Shown: positions 21,696 to 33,246 of the stretch, piece after piece | Position numbering within the stretch: position 1 is the first letter of the stretch | Layout: every line of letters begins with the position of its first letter | Source: Hydractinia symbiolongicarpus | Taxonomy: Eukaryota; Cnidaria; Hydrozoa; Anthoathecata; Hydractiniidae | Direction: 5' to 3' | Assembly: GCF_029227915.1 (NCBI RefSeq) | Contig: NC_079877.1 | Span: forward strand, 13,515,351 to 13,579,350 | DNA: 64,000 nt | The notes under the pieces: model-generated | What the model saw: only the letters and a program-made list of their open reading frames with translations | The model's database searches: none | What the model was told of the DNA's origin: nothing | Program-made: the position numbers and the translations under genes

Positions 21696-24600
21696 CTGAA
21701 AAGCAAAAATGGAGGTTAGCAAGATAGAAGTCATAACCCCAGTCTGTAACTTTAGATATGGTTTTCTTTCCCGCATGATGGAGAGTGGTGAGGGATGGCA
21801 GACTATTATTTAACTAGGCAGAAAAACAGTTTTTAGTGTGATTTTGGAGGGTGTTACAAACATTACAATGTAAACTTTCTTGTACTACACTTGAACTTGT
21901 GTAAAATAGGAAAATATACACAGGCAGTGTGCTAACTTTTGCCGCACTTTTTTACAACTCAATTATGTAAGTTTCCAGGATCCACTTTTCAAAAACCGAC
22001 GATGCTCTATTTTCTTTCGTGAATAAAAATAGTTTTTTTTTTGATTTTGTTGTTTTGTATTTTAAATTATTTTAAATTTAATTATCTACGATTATAATTT
22101 CCTGTATTTGCGGCTAACCGTTATGGGTTTTTTAGCACGAAAAATTCCTGCGGTAAAAATCCGTCTCGCTCAATAGGGAATGACTTATTACACATCCCCA
22201 TTGGGGAATGACCAATTGCACACCCTTATTACGGAATCAACTACTCTGATCAAGAAACCTGTCACCAGGAGATTTGACTCAGAATGAGAATTGATTAAAA
22301 TATAAATATCTCTTATCTCTTATAAAAGGTTTCTTTATGGCGTTGATGGAATAAACGGAAATGTCATTTTTGTCCCTAGGGTTTGTTGTAAGATTTTAAA
22401 GCTGCTAGCGTTTACTACAAGTTTCTTTACCGCCGTCCAAAGTCACAAAGGCGGGAATCCCTAGAGACGAGTTTGTTAGGTTGTTTTTGCCCTTCTTTTA
22501 ATGCCATATTGTATTTTGTGGTAGAAACTTTAAATATTTTAAATATTTGTCTAATAGTTCAAAAAGATAAAAAACAGTTCTTGTGGGCGGGACGTAAATA
22601 TTTGTGCTGATTTGGTTATCTAAGGTGCAATATTCTTCAAAAGCAAGTGAAAAATACAAAAAAACTCACGACAGATATACGTCAAAGATAAGGCAAATGC
22701 ACGGCGAATATTCGTCGCACGTACGGAAAATACACGCTGCACGTACGGCAGCTAAGCATCGAACTATAAATGCGCAGAAATAGTTTGTCACGACAAGGAA
22801 CTAAAGCTAGCTATATGATCCTTTTTCAGACGAAAGAAAAAATCTAAAATGATTACTGATTGATTATTTTGACTTGTTGATTGATTCAAACCAGACACGT
22901 GTCAATCCGAGCTGACATAATGACGTCTTTATTTGTTTACATTGTGTTGTGAGGAGTATACAATCATAATTTTTATCGACTAATCTGTTTATGACAACTT
23001 CACGTAATTACATGCGTAAGAAAAGGGGGCTATCTATGCTATCTATACTTAACCTCAGATGTTGTCTGCTTTTAAGAAATATATTCATGAAACAGAGTTA
23101 TCATAAATAGGCAACAAACTTTTATATGGAGGATTCAAAATATTTAAAATGTGGAAAAGAACCATGACTTCTTCTTTTCCAATCCATAATAATATCAATT
23201 ATTTTGCTGACGACAAATATAAACATCGATTCTTTTAATCAACCCAAACAACATTGTGACAAAGTATCAACTGCTATTTAAACACGCAAATACAAAAGAC
23301 ACTGTACAAAAATTTGTCTTCTAAATTTTTCGCAGCATAAATATACGCCCTAAATGACTAAAACGTTTAGGGTGGACATTTTATCGTGTAGGTCATTTGT
23401 CAGCGCATGCAGCGTTGACGTTATATTTTATTTCTGGCGTATCTACTTTTTCCTTTACTGTTAAAATTTAAGAAAAATAATGTTCCCTTGTTCTCAGCGT
23501 TTAAAATGTACTGGCAGATTATTTTTAATTTTTAATTTGAACATTGGTTAAAAATAATAGAAATAGCAACGTTATCCATCTTATTCACTCACACCCGTGG
23601 GTGAGAGTGTTTAAAATGGAACGACAGTTCCACGGTGGTAACAACAAGTTTAATTAGGGCGTCGTTCGGTCAATATTCGCTGTAACCGTCTATACGGATT
23701 ATTGATGGTTATTTATTTATTTATTTTTTTCAAAAAATTTATTTATCTGTTGCCTTAGTGTGAGTGTTAAAACCGCTTCGGTTTCTTGTTTATTTTTAAG
23801 ACTAATGTCCACATTTTGTTCTCATGTCCGTGTTATAAAAAGTAACGCTACTAAAAGCAGGCGCAAATTGATTAAAAATATCAAAACTATTTCGTCTTTA
23901 AATATTCTACTTCAATAAGTATTTTCAATTTGGACAAAATACTCATGCGTCTGGTGAAGAGACAAATTGCAGATTTAAATGTTTGTAATTATAAAAAGGA
24001 AGCTATGAAGATATTAATGGCATCTAACACGAGAAATGTACAATTAATGTTGACAATTTACAACCACACAAAAAAGATAGAAAACTTACAACCATTTTAT
24101 GTTACATTTTACATTCGGTATGTAAATTGCGATTACCAAAATCATGCATAATCTGGTCATGGTTTTAAACTGCGGTGAAAAGGCCACACTCATTTCGCTT
24201 TTCCGTTGTTGCTCGTCCTGAACTCTGTAATACTTTTATACCAAAACGACAAAAAATGGTAATTTAGTTTCGCGATAAGATCTTTAATGTAATCAAATTT
24301 TCTACAAGTTTTGATTTTCTTCTTGTTAACAGTTTGCACATGCGCGATAACTTTACCAGTACAATCACAACATTGAAGTCAAAAACAATACAATAACAAT
24401 CACATTCACATGATGCCTCGAAAAGTTATATCCAAATGATAATATCTCTTTTGTTTTTAACAAATCTATCCTCTTTGTTATGAGCTAACAATGAACATAC
24501 CCAGTATCTTTTGTGGATTGATTGATTTATCTGCGTAGCATAAAATCAATTACCTCTCATCAACACTATTATTAAAGGTAAAGCAAAGGCAAGTATAAAA

Positions 24601-24884
24601 CTTCACCAAGAGAATGCCAAAGAAAATATAAATGCTGTATGTTTTTCAGATGATTTAATCCTAAACTGACTGACTTTATAAATACATCCTTCCTAAAAAT
24701 TACTTACAAAGTTCCTGGGTTATCGAGAAAATGTTTAACGTTCGGAAATTACGTTCTTAGCAGGAAGTGTTTTTAAACCATCTAATTTTTATTTGACGCA
24801 GATTTTACCAAAGCATTCAATTGTTTTTACAATAACTTGATACCAGGCCTCTAGATAATGTAATATTTGCCCTAGAGTGGAATT
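21696..24884. other. Gene-poor interval upstream of the Wnt exons
   Basis: The missing 5' Wnt exon probably lies here, but no minus-strand frame combines an ATG, a hydrophobic leader and a phase-2 donor convincingly. A decayed MITE occurs near 22370-22480 (GTCCCTAGGGTTTGTTG to CCCTAGAGACGAGTTTGTTAG). The plus-strand open frame at 23930-24151 has no flanking signals and is not called. Confidence 0.4.
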
Positions 24885-25122
24885 ATATATAAATATACAG
24901 GATAGCTACTTCAGTGCTGGAAACACTGTTACTAACGTGGGTCCTGTATTCTGAGTACATTAGGTATACACCGGCATTGCCTACTTAATTTCCCTCACAT
25001 GGCATGGGTTGACCGTAGCTGTAGTAAAGGCACTTCCTAAACATGCCTGCGCTGGGGACCGAACCACGTGCCTTGCGTCTGCAAAACGAACTCCCTAACC
25101 ATTAGGCTACGCTACAGTTGAA
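24885..25122 (-). mobile_element. tRNA-derived SINE, minus strand
   Basis: Read on the minus strand the element begins with a tRNA-like head. GTAGCCTAATGGTTAGGGAG fits an A box and GTGGTTCGGTCCCCAGC fits a B box about 35 bases on. A roughly 150-bp unrelated body follows, with an AT-rich tail at the low-coordinate end. No complete cloverleaf forms, so it is a SINE head and not a functional tRNA gene. Confidence 0.65.
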
Positions 25123-25382
25123 TAGATAAGTAAATACTTTTGGTTTATTTCTTACACAAAATTAGTAGTAAATTTTTTCTATGAGAATAATTTTACAATA
25201 ATAATGGAGCTGAGTATGGTGGACAAATAAGAACAGGATAAACAATGGCAGACTAAAATTTCACTTAACTTCTTTTTTTTTTTAATAAAAATAAATAAAT
25301 AATTTACTTGTTGCGATTCTCGATTTTGCAAAATTTATACTTAAAGTGGGAACAATTTCAGACTTGTAAACGTGTAAGTGAC

Positions 25383-25425
25383 ATAATAATAACAATAATA
25401 ACAATAATAATAGTAATAATAGATA
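25383..25425. repeat. AATAAC/AATAAT microsatellite
   Basis: About seven to eight triplet-pair units of AATAAY with a TAGTAATAATAG end. Confidence 0.8.
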
Positions 25426-25489
25426 GCAACGGATTAAAAATGGGGATTTAATTTTAGCAAATTTTGCAAGTTTTTGTCAATTTTGTTAA

Positions 25490-25610
25490 ACATCTGTCTG
25501 TCTGTCACGCAAAATGGTACCGCAAGTAACGAGGAGAACGCAATGCGTTAAAAAAAAGAACGAGCAAACCCGTGTATTTTTTCACGGGCCACAGTTATTA
25601 GAAAATTCAC
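25490..25610 (+). repeat. Interspersed repeat with CTGTCTGTC...CCCGTG hairpin (copy 1)
   Basis: The order of words is CTGTCTGTCTGTCACGCAAAA, GCAATGCGTTAAAAAAAAG, GAACGAGCAAACCCGTG, TTTTTTCACGGGCC. Related copies with the same order lie at 28910-29010 (inverted), 33655-33772 and 42240-42425. No open frame. Probably a short nonautonomous transposon or retroelement 3' end. Confidence 0.55.
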
Positions 25611-26883
25611 GAAAAACATTTCTCGTGAAATTTAGATGATTTCTTTTTTGTAAAAAACGATAAATACTATTTTCGCAAAACTAGTTATTTTGCGCTACTT
25701 TTTAAAAATTACGTAGCATAATTTTGCTCGTTAATTTTACGTAAAATATGAAACTAAACTAGTATTTGTGAATTGTTTGTAAGAGGTTTGTATTCGTCCA
25801 ATCATGAACCAAATATCAGCAGCAAAGTGAGAAGAATGTTTTTCAACAACGCGTTTACTCAATAAGAAAAAATAAAATTCACTTCTCCCTCAAATTTTAA
25901 TTCCAGGTAAACAAAACGACCCCCCCAATAACAATTAGTTCATAAAAAACATGCGATAATTTTTTTTCAGTAATTTCATATAAATGAAAAACAAACCAAC
26001 AAAAACCGAAAATTAGAACCAAGCCAGCTACAGATTTCTTCTTCAGCTTTGTTAAGATTTTTAATAGCATCAATCTCTTGTTTACAAAATATTTATACGC
26101 ATGCATCTTCCGAAAGCCTTTATTAACCGATGCAAATTATCACTACAATAAGCAATATTAATAGCCTAAATTAATGAGCACCCATGGCTTCCGCAGGATT
26201 TTCAACAACGTCTCTATTCAACTTTGCAATAGTGTTTTCTGCTACTACATTGAGTGAAATTACAGAAGAATATAGTTCTCACATTGGAACTGATTGAGGT
26301 TGTATTTTTGCCTCTAAAAATGCTCTTTAGCCCTGTAGGAAGCAAATTTGTTTTTTTTTGAGGTGGAAGGGGGCTTGTTAACTGTTGTTTTTCTTAGCCA
26401 CACAAAACGATGTAGACTGTACAAGGCCGTATTTGTATTGTAAATTGTATGAGATCCTATATAATTTCCACCGTCGTCTAAAACAAACTATTTTAAGTGC
26501 CTGCTAAGCCCTGCGTGGGATCTCAGCGAATTAATGTTGTACAATCTGTTTCACCGTGCAACAAAGTGATCTGAACTAAAACGAGACAGCAGAATATTAA
26601 TTTCGTTTGTTTTCAAAAAAAAATTGGAAACGAAGTTTGCATCAAACTTCAAGGGGTTAATAACAAAGAGGAAAATCATTTACTTGTAACTAGTTACCAG
26701 GCAATTTTCTATTTTTGACACAAAAAGAGATTATAGGTTAAAGTATTTAAGTAACAAATACATTAAAGTTTAAATAGATTAATGAGAAGCTATTGTAGTT
26801 GCTATGGAAATGGACCAAATTGTTAACTAAATTATTCATTAAAAAGTTTTACCACTTATCACTAATTGCTATACTTTGCTACC

Positions 26884-26979
26884 CAACCTCGTCCCCAGGG
26901 CATCTTGTATCTTTTCTAACATCGGGAAGGCGGTTCTGGTGTTTTCGAAATAAGACAATAGGTGCTGGAAACGAGGTTG
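26884..26979. mobile_element. 96-bp MITE of the CAACCTCG family
   Basis: Begins CAACCTCGTCCCCAGGGCAT and ends GTGCTGGAAACGAGGTTG, inverted copies of each other with the same length and ends as the element at 16387-16486. Confidence 0.75.
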
Positions 26980-27299
26980 TTTGCTATCATCTCTCCATAT
27001 GACGCAGTAAATCAATGATCTGGCACGATGATTAAGTAGCGAATCATCGGTCCTCTTTTGTAAATAGACAATTTAGTTTCACTGCAGCGTAGATCTTTCC
27101 CTAGTGCAAAGAGAACGCAAACGATTTTAAGTTTGAGAAAAAAAAAAACAGGCCATATACTATTTTTTGCGAGATTAATGTTTTTATTGTATGCAGTGTA
27201 TACCAAACTTTAACTAGAGTGGTTATTATTGTTCCTCTATTGTCGTAAACAATGATAGAGAAACAAGAAACATGAACAGTTTACGGCTATGCGTCAATA

Positions 27300-27440
27300 G
27301 TGGAAAAATTTCGCGAAAAGCTCCAAACTTCGCGAAATTTAATTATCGTGAAAATTTTGTTACATTTACGTATTCAATTTGTATACGTTAATGCAAGAAA
27401 AATTTCGCGATACTTAAATATCGCGAATTTTGAAGCTTCC
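27300..27440. repeat. TTCGCGAA palindrome-rich repeat
   Basis: TTCGCGAA occurs at 27310-27317 and 27329-27336. Related TTTCGCGATA and ATCGCGAATTTTGAAGCTTC words lie at the right end, giving an approximate inverted arrangement of about 140 bp. Similar words occur at 20690-20830 and in the first 200 bases of the window, so this is probably a dispersed element. Confidence 0.45.
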
Positions 27441-28909
27441 CAGACCATTTTTTCCCTAAAAAAATCTGAAAGATAGTATTTCACATGTTGTTTCCCGAGA
27501 TAATCAGATATACTCATTCATTTTTACCTGAATCTAAACTGAAAATAAAACAAATGTGTTTGTTAAAGCTTAGGTTCCACTAGGGCGGCAATTTCTCATC
27601 GCTTTCAATTTTTATAGCGATGATTTTTTAGCATGTCAGTAGGGATGAAAAGCGATGAAGAAAGCGAGAAATATCAAAATTTTTTTTGATATATATGTAA
27701 TAAACGACGGCGACCATGATCTTTTTGTGATCCTACGTGGAACAACTTCACAAGCCTGCCGTCATGATAACAACAGATTAAAATCTTAAAGTTTTTTTTT
27801 TAAATAATTCAAAGCAAATAAGTCGGCATCACGGAGCAATAAATCAGAGGACATTGATTTGAAAAGAACGGAAGATATGCTAGCCAAAAGTCTTGTTGTC
27901 TTTCTATAAGCGAAGAAAAAGATTGCAACTTTTGCAGCGGTTTTGATAATCTTGAATTTTTTCACAGCAACTGAAGGGATTAAGAATATTGAGAGAGCAT
28001 TGTATATTTATGAACCAAAATGAATCCTGAAAATGTTTACACGGCCCTGTGGCGCGTACATGTGGGGCGGTGGTCGGTGTAATCCGCAGAACGCACGAAA
28101 CTGCAGACTTTACCGAATATCACGTACTAGAAAACAAAAGAGAACAAATAATAGATGACTTCCTCCCTGATTGAACGTCTTTCCTGTATAGATTTTAAAA
28201 AACTGTTTGGGGTTAAACACCTTTCAAGTTCAAGGGGAAAATGTGTATTTGTTTAATGGTTGCCTAGTAACAGCAGCAAAAAGTCTTTGCAACGAGAGAA
28301 AAAACACTCGAATTAATTCATAGGTTATATTTATACGTTTTACTATAGCAAATCTGCCATGTTTACAAAATTTCATAATAAATGAAATAAATTTAAAATT
28401 TTTCTAAACCGAGTTAGATAGAATAACAAAAAGTCTGAATAAATGATTATTTAAAATTCCTTTCTATTTAGCGGGTAGCCTGTTAAAACAATTTTCGCTT
28501 CGATTAAGAAAGAAAACTTCTACACACACAATTAACGTAACGTTGTTGTTAAGGCGAGTTTTATGAAGACGAAGTGAACAAATACTACTAATAATAAAGA
28601 AATAATAATAAAGAAGTAATATTGAAGAAATAAAGTAAAAAGTAATATTATTTTATTTACATTTCTTTCTTCTTCTACAGTTGCAGTAGTCAAACAATGG
28701 TGCTACAGAAACGTATGTGTTTTTCTTAGTGGTGGACTTAAATATTTCACTTTTTCATTCTGAAATTGAGGGCAGCGAAAAGGGTGGAGGAGGGTCTTAA
28801 CATTCGTTTAAAGCATTTTGATTTGTGTGTCACACTTTCCCTCAGATTGTAAATTTTTTTTAATCACTCTTTGTACCGTCTCTTCTTAATAAAATGAGCA
28901 AAACTAGTC

Positions 28910-29010
28910 GTTAGCCCGTGGAAAAATCCACGGGTTCGCCCGTCGCAGCTAAGCTACCATTTTGCATGACAGACAGACGGACTGACGGACAGACGTATAC
29001 GGGCATTATA
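28910..29010 (-). repeat. Interspersed CCCGTGG-hairpin repeat (copy 2, inverted)
   Basis: CTAGTCGTTAGCCCGTGG, AAAAATCCACGGGTTCGCCC and GACAGACAGACGGACTGACG are the reverse complement of the word order at 33655-33772. The hairpin arms are CCCGTGGA and TCCACGGG. Confidence 0.6.
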
Positions 29011-30495
29011 ATATAGATATTCAACTCTTTTCAACCATAAAGAAAAAGAGATATACGAAATAAGATGCAGAAATCGTTATGTAAAACTGATTGCATCCAT
29101 AAATTATAAACGATACGTTGTTCTAATAAAAGAAAATAAAAAATAAAAAAATAGAATTAGATCCACTCTAACATTAAGAGATGCTGACCTTTCGTCCCCA
29201 ACAATTATCATTCTGGAGCGTTTTTAGGTAATAAAATTGTCCTGGGTAGGAAGTTGCAATTACATCGTTTTGTATTTGCTTTTAACAGGTGTGAGCAACT
29301 CACAAAGCGCCCTTGTTGCTTCCCTTTCACTTTCAAAATATTAGGCATTTGCTTTTTTTAAAGCTTCACTTAAGTTTAGTACTAGGTCCCATAACAGAAA
29401 TATCGTTGCCATTAACAACAAAAAACAGAAGCAAAGCTGATGAATCATTGCAATAGCAACTTTGTACCCATACCACGCACGCTAAAAATCTTTTTAATGT
29501 TAAATGTCGCTGCTTGCATTTTAATAGGCTGTGTCATAGGGCCTAGGTACAAAGTTGGTAAGCATTACACAATGCGTTAATTTCAACCTGTGTGTTAAAC
29601 AAATATGGCTACTATATTGAAGAACAGTTGAATAAATATAAATAAATTTCAAGAGAAAAAAAAAAAGAGAAAAACGAAATAAAAAAGAAGATAGAGATTG
29701 ATAATATGGCGAGTGAATTCGATTAAATATTTTTAAAATAAAGCTTTGCTGTTCCATCTTCACTTTGCTGTTTTTTTGCTTTTAAATGGTAATTTTATAT
29801 TTTGCGATTTTTTTTTCTTCTGTTAAGATATTATATGTGAGGTAGATTTTATTTATTTATTTACCTATTTTAATTTATTAAATGTTTTAGATCAAATTTT
29901 TCCAAGTATTTTTTTAACTCGGCATTTTTTCCAAATATAGAAGAATAGGTTAAACCAAGAGCATACTATCAATGAAATACAAACGAATCATTTAATTTTT
30001 CTGTTGCTGGCCAGCTTCTAAAAGCCTTTTACTTTTTCATCTTTCTTCCCAACCTCGTACACATAATTTTCGAAGCGATAGCTCGGGTTACAACCTCAAC
30101 CTAAAGCCCTTTCTTGGAAAAAATCTGTAATGTGAAGCAGCTTAAACTATATATAAACAAATTAGGCGCAGAGGTTTTTATTTCTTTATCCTTAAAGGCT
30201 GATTCTCATTTATCGTCGTGACCATAATGCTTCAATCGTCATGAGCCTTACGACAGTTTTACGTCTTACGACAGTGTGAACATTAAAAATTTTGTCGGAA
30301 CTGTTATAACAGCAGACTGATGTTTTAACTTCTCTTTCACTTATCCAGTCTTTTCCATATTCATATAAGCTACAGCTTGAGTCATCCTGCAAATGCTCCC
30401 ACAAGTTTACTGTTTACATGTTTTCACAAGACTCTTAAATCAACACACTTGCATACCATTTTTTATCATACCTAGGGTGTTAAAGGTGAATAGCC

Positions 30496-31182
30496 ATGCA
30501 GACTGGACGACAACCGCCGGCACGTCGACGGAATAAAAGTCGACGAAATGCTTTACGGACGTTACGACGACGTGATACAATCGGTGTGCTCCTACTTGGA
30601 AAATGTGAAGTTGGAAAAACACAATTAGTACGGAAATGGTTAAAGGGATCATTTAGCGACAACTACAACCCGACTATAGAAGACTTTCATGTCAAGTCGT
30701 ATCGACATATGGGACAATGCGTCAATGTCGGTGTTATAGATATGACAGGTTCCTGGGATTTTTCAGCGATGATGGATTTATATTTAAATAGAGTGGACAC
30801 TGTGATGTTTGTTTACGACGTCAATAACGAATCGTCAATAAGAGAGTTGGATTTTTTATATGAAAGACTCGTGAAAGTGCGGGGAGAAAATCACGACATG
30901 CTACTCACCGTCGTCGGCACGAAGTTGGACAAACGTCAGGATTGTGGTCCTGACAACAAAGATGAACCTGTTCATGATTTTGTGGAAAAGTTAGGAGACA
31001 ACTGCAAGCATATACAGACGTCTTCGAAATTAAATTTAAACGTCAAAGAAGCTTTTGAGAATTCTTTGAACGAACTCATCGCTACCATGATACCGAATGA
31101 AGATACGATAAAAAGGTTGGGAAAACTTATGAAGAAAAATGAAAAAAGTGGAAGCTGCTCGAACTGTTGTTCTGTGCAATGA
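30496..31182 (+). CDS. Dexras/RASD-like Ras-family small GTPase, single exon
   Basis: A 228-residue frame. After a basic N-terminal tail (ARRRNKSRRNALRTLRRR) comes a G domain: P-loop LLGKCEVGKT (about residues 33-42), effector loop NYNPTIEDFHVKSY, G3 as DMTGSWDF where Ras has DTAGQE, G4 as VGTKLD, G5 as TSSK. The PTIEDFHxK effector loop is characteristic of the Dexras (RASD) branch. The C-terminus GSCSNCCSVQ ends in a CaaX box (CSVQ) with nearby cysteines, implying prenylation and possibly palmitoylation at the membrane. Against Ras, position 12 is Cys, 13 Glu, 59 Thr and 61 Ser, so intrinsic and GAP-stimulated hydrolysis may be weak. It lacks the long C-terminal extension of vertebrate RASD1. 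The start is the first ATG of the frame; a 5' UTR intron cannot be excluded. Confidence 0.88.
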   Translation: MQTGRQPPARRRNKSRRNALRTLRRRDTIGVLLLGKCEVGKTQLVRKWLKGSFSDNYNPTIEDFHVKSYRHMGQCVNVGVIDMTGSWDFSAMMDLYLNRVDTVMFVYDVNNESSIRELDFLYERLVKVRGENHDMLLTVVGTKLDKRQDCGPDNKDEPVHDFVEKLGDNCKHIQTSSKLNLNVKEAFENSLNELIATMIPNEDTIKRLGKLMKKNEKSGSCSNCCSVQ

Positions 31183-32227
31183 CGTTTGGTTTATCAAGTC
31201 GAAACTAAATATGGCGATGAAGTTACTATACTAAAACAAATTTTTAGATAACAATATACTGAAAAACGAGCATACAACATTTCATAGTTAACGACGAACA
31301 TCTTAACACAGTGGAGATGGCAGAAGTCATCCTCAGGACTTGTTGACTTTTTATTGGAAAGATTTCAAATACATTTATATTTCTTTCGTGTAATGGCACA
31401 CAATTTAAACTTGCATAAAGAAAACGTGAAATAGCTTCTACTACGCAGTTGCAAAGCTTTAAATCGTGCGGACTTTTGCGCACCTCGAATTATAGTGGTA
31501 GCGACTGTGCTACATCATAAAAAGGCGCGAAAATTGAAGTTATAAAAAGTCACGCGACCTACATGATTTCAAGGTTTCACTCACGCTTCTTCTGCCTTAA
31601 GAGATTAATATCTTTTCCACCTAAAGTTTGCAATTTAATAATAAGGTTCGCGCCTTAACTGATTCAATTTTGGCGTACTGAAAGTGACGCACAATATAGA
31701 CGTGCTCGAAATACAAAAATAATCAAGCACCTCTGCATTTTCATATCTGCCCATCAACTAACTGCGATATTTATATCTGCCAATCACCTAACTGGGATAT
31801 TCACATCTGTCAATCACCTAACTGCAATATTCATATCTGCCAATCACCTAACTGCGATTTTATATCTGCCAATCACCTAACTGCGATATTTATATCTGCC
31901 AATCACCTAACTGCGATATTTATATCTTCTTCTTCTTATATCTTTTCTTGGATACCTCGCAATTATTTTTAAAGTAAACAGTCATATCACTATCTCAAAC
32001 CTTTACTTGGTATGAGACAAATTTTCGAAATTCACTGAGCCGCGTTACAAAATAGACTGACACAAATGAATGAAAAAACATCAGGACGAAAAATATTATA
32101 AATAAAACGTTATTTTTTCATCAAACGTTGATAATAAATTAAATATGTACAAAATTAAAAATATATAAACACAGAAAAATAATTTACTCATATAAATATA
32201 GATGTGTTAAAATTAGCCGTTGAGTTA
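31183..32227. other. Interval downstream of the RASD-like gene
   Basis: No gene recognised. Contains the 30-bp tandem array at 31744-31927. A fragment at 31325-31345 (TCATCCTCAGGACTTG) resembles a MITE end. Otherwise AT-rich. Confidence 0.4.
31744..31927. repeat. Six-copy minisatellite, period about 30 bp
   Basis: The unit ATCTGCCAATCACCTAACTG followed by CGATATTTAT is repeated about six times with few differences, so the array is young. Confidence 0.9.
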
Positions 32228-32636
32228 TGGAATAAAATGAAATGACAACAACAATTTTAAAAATAGATTTGTCGCAAGGAGGACATACACCTCGCCCTCG
32301 TGGTATGTCGCAAGGAGGTAGTATCCTCGCCTCGTGTACTACATGTGCTAGAGACACAGCATCGGATCGATAGCACAGTCGGTAGAGAAATCACCCGGAA
32401 AGAGAGAGGTGGTGGGTTCAAGTCCCGCTCGATCCATCATCTTTGCAGCACTTGGGAAGATAATGTGTAGGAATACTTACACAAATATAGCTCACATATG
32501 CACCATTGTTCTTATAATTTTAAAAATAGTTAGCAAATCATTTTATTGTAACATCTATAGTATTGATGCTGATTTTCTACCGAAAAGATTTTGCTAAATA
32601 TTTTTAAAATTGTTGTTGTCATTTCATTTTATTCCA
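32228..32636. mobile_element. 409-bp element with perfect 38-bp terminal inverted repeats enclosing a tRNA-like sequence
   Basis: The left arm at 32228-32265 (starts TGGAATAAAATGAAATGACA) is the exact reverse complement of the right arm at 32599-32636 (ends TCATTTCATTTTATTCCA), 38 of 38 bases. Between them lie two related 36-40 base units starting GTCGCAAGGAGG (about 32271 and 32308) and then a 72-nt tRNA-like sequence. No open frame for a transposase and no obvious target-site duplication. It looks like a recent nonautonomous DNA element that has taken up a pol III-type unit. Confidence 0.75.
32364..32435 (+). other. tRNA-like sequence (72 nt), probably a pseudo-tRNA or SINE head
   Basis: It starts GGATCGA and ends TCGATCC, a perfect 7-bp acceptor stem, at tRNA length. 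The T arm is intact (GTGGG-TTCAAGT-CCCGC). The D stem (GCAC/GAGA) and the anticodon stem each have mismatches, and position 33 is C instead of U, so a functional tRNA is unlikely. A and B boxes (TAGCACAGTCGGTAGAG, GGGTTCAAGTCCC) are recognisable. Confidence 0.6.
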
Positions 32637-33029
32637 CGAATATAAATGTTTTTAAATTGGTCATTCTAGAAAAAAGTGCATAAGACACGCGCTCAGGTTA
32701 GAAAACCCATTCCTTACTAGAGTGAGAATGTAGTCCCTCGCAAATGTATACTTTTTTGCAAAATTAAGCATTATATAAACTTCGACATAAAATACTGAAG
32801 TAAAGTGATCCAACAGCAGTTTGGGAGAATAAAAAAAACCTTTTCTGTCCTTTCGCAAATTTGTCATCATGTCCTTGTCCTTGTCACACCCGTCTCTAAA
32901 ATTAAACAATTGCTTGGATATATTCTGTAAAGCGTTGAACGACAAATTAATTATATTCTCAAAAAAATGATGTTTCAGGATATGAAATATGAATGTATGG
33001 CGGGGATAGTGCAATGGCGGGGGGAATGG

Positions 33030-33240
33030 TGCAAGGACGGGGTTGGTGCAAGGGTAGCGCTGTCAACGTTAAATCACAGGTTCGAGTCTTCACTTAGGCA
33101 CACTTATAAGATTGTTGTCAGCCTATTAGGAACAATTTACTGATCGCCAATTGGTTTCTTACTTATACAATCTGTTTCACCTGTATGCTCAAAATATGCT
33201 TATCATAAGCCAAAATTATGCATATCTTTAGTCTATCTGT
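33030..33240 (+). mobile_element. SINE-like element with tRNA-like head
   Basis: Head words GTGCAAGGGTAGCGCTGTCA (A-box-like) and CACAGGTTCGAGTCTTC (B box) are about 35 bases apart. A body follows, ending in ATTATGCATATCTTT, which resembles the tail of the SINEs at 36863-37190 and 49577-49883 (AATATGCATATCTAT). Heads differ between copies, so relatedness rests on tail similarity only. Confidence 0.5.
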
Positions 33241-33246
33241 AGCTAG

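Larger units (their letters stand above)
25611..30495. other. Gene-poor, repeat-rich interval before the RASD-like gene
   Basis: No coding exon recognised. It holds the MITE at 26884-26979, a palindrome-rich segment around 27300-27440 built from TTCGCGAA words, a CCCGTGG hairpin repeat at 28910-29010, and simple AT tracts. Confidence 0.45.

Noticed and set aside
23930-24151. 73-residue plus-strand frame in the Wnt upstream region
   Set aside because: No flanking splice signals, no family resemblance, and AT-rich codon use typical of chance frames here.
31744-31927. CRISPR-like array
   Set aside because: The repeat units abut directly with no unique spacers, and the window is eukaryotic. It is a minisatellite.
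32364-32435. Functional tRNA gene
   Set aside because: The acceptor and T stems pair, but the D stem and anticodon stem have mismatches and position 33 is not U. It also sits inside a transposon-like inverted repeat.
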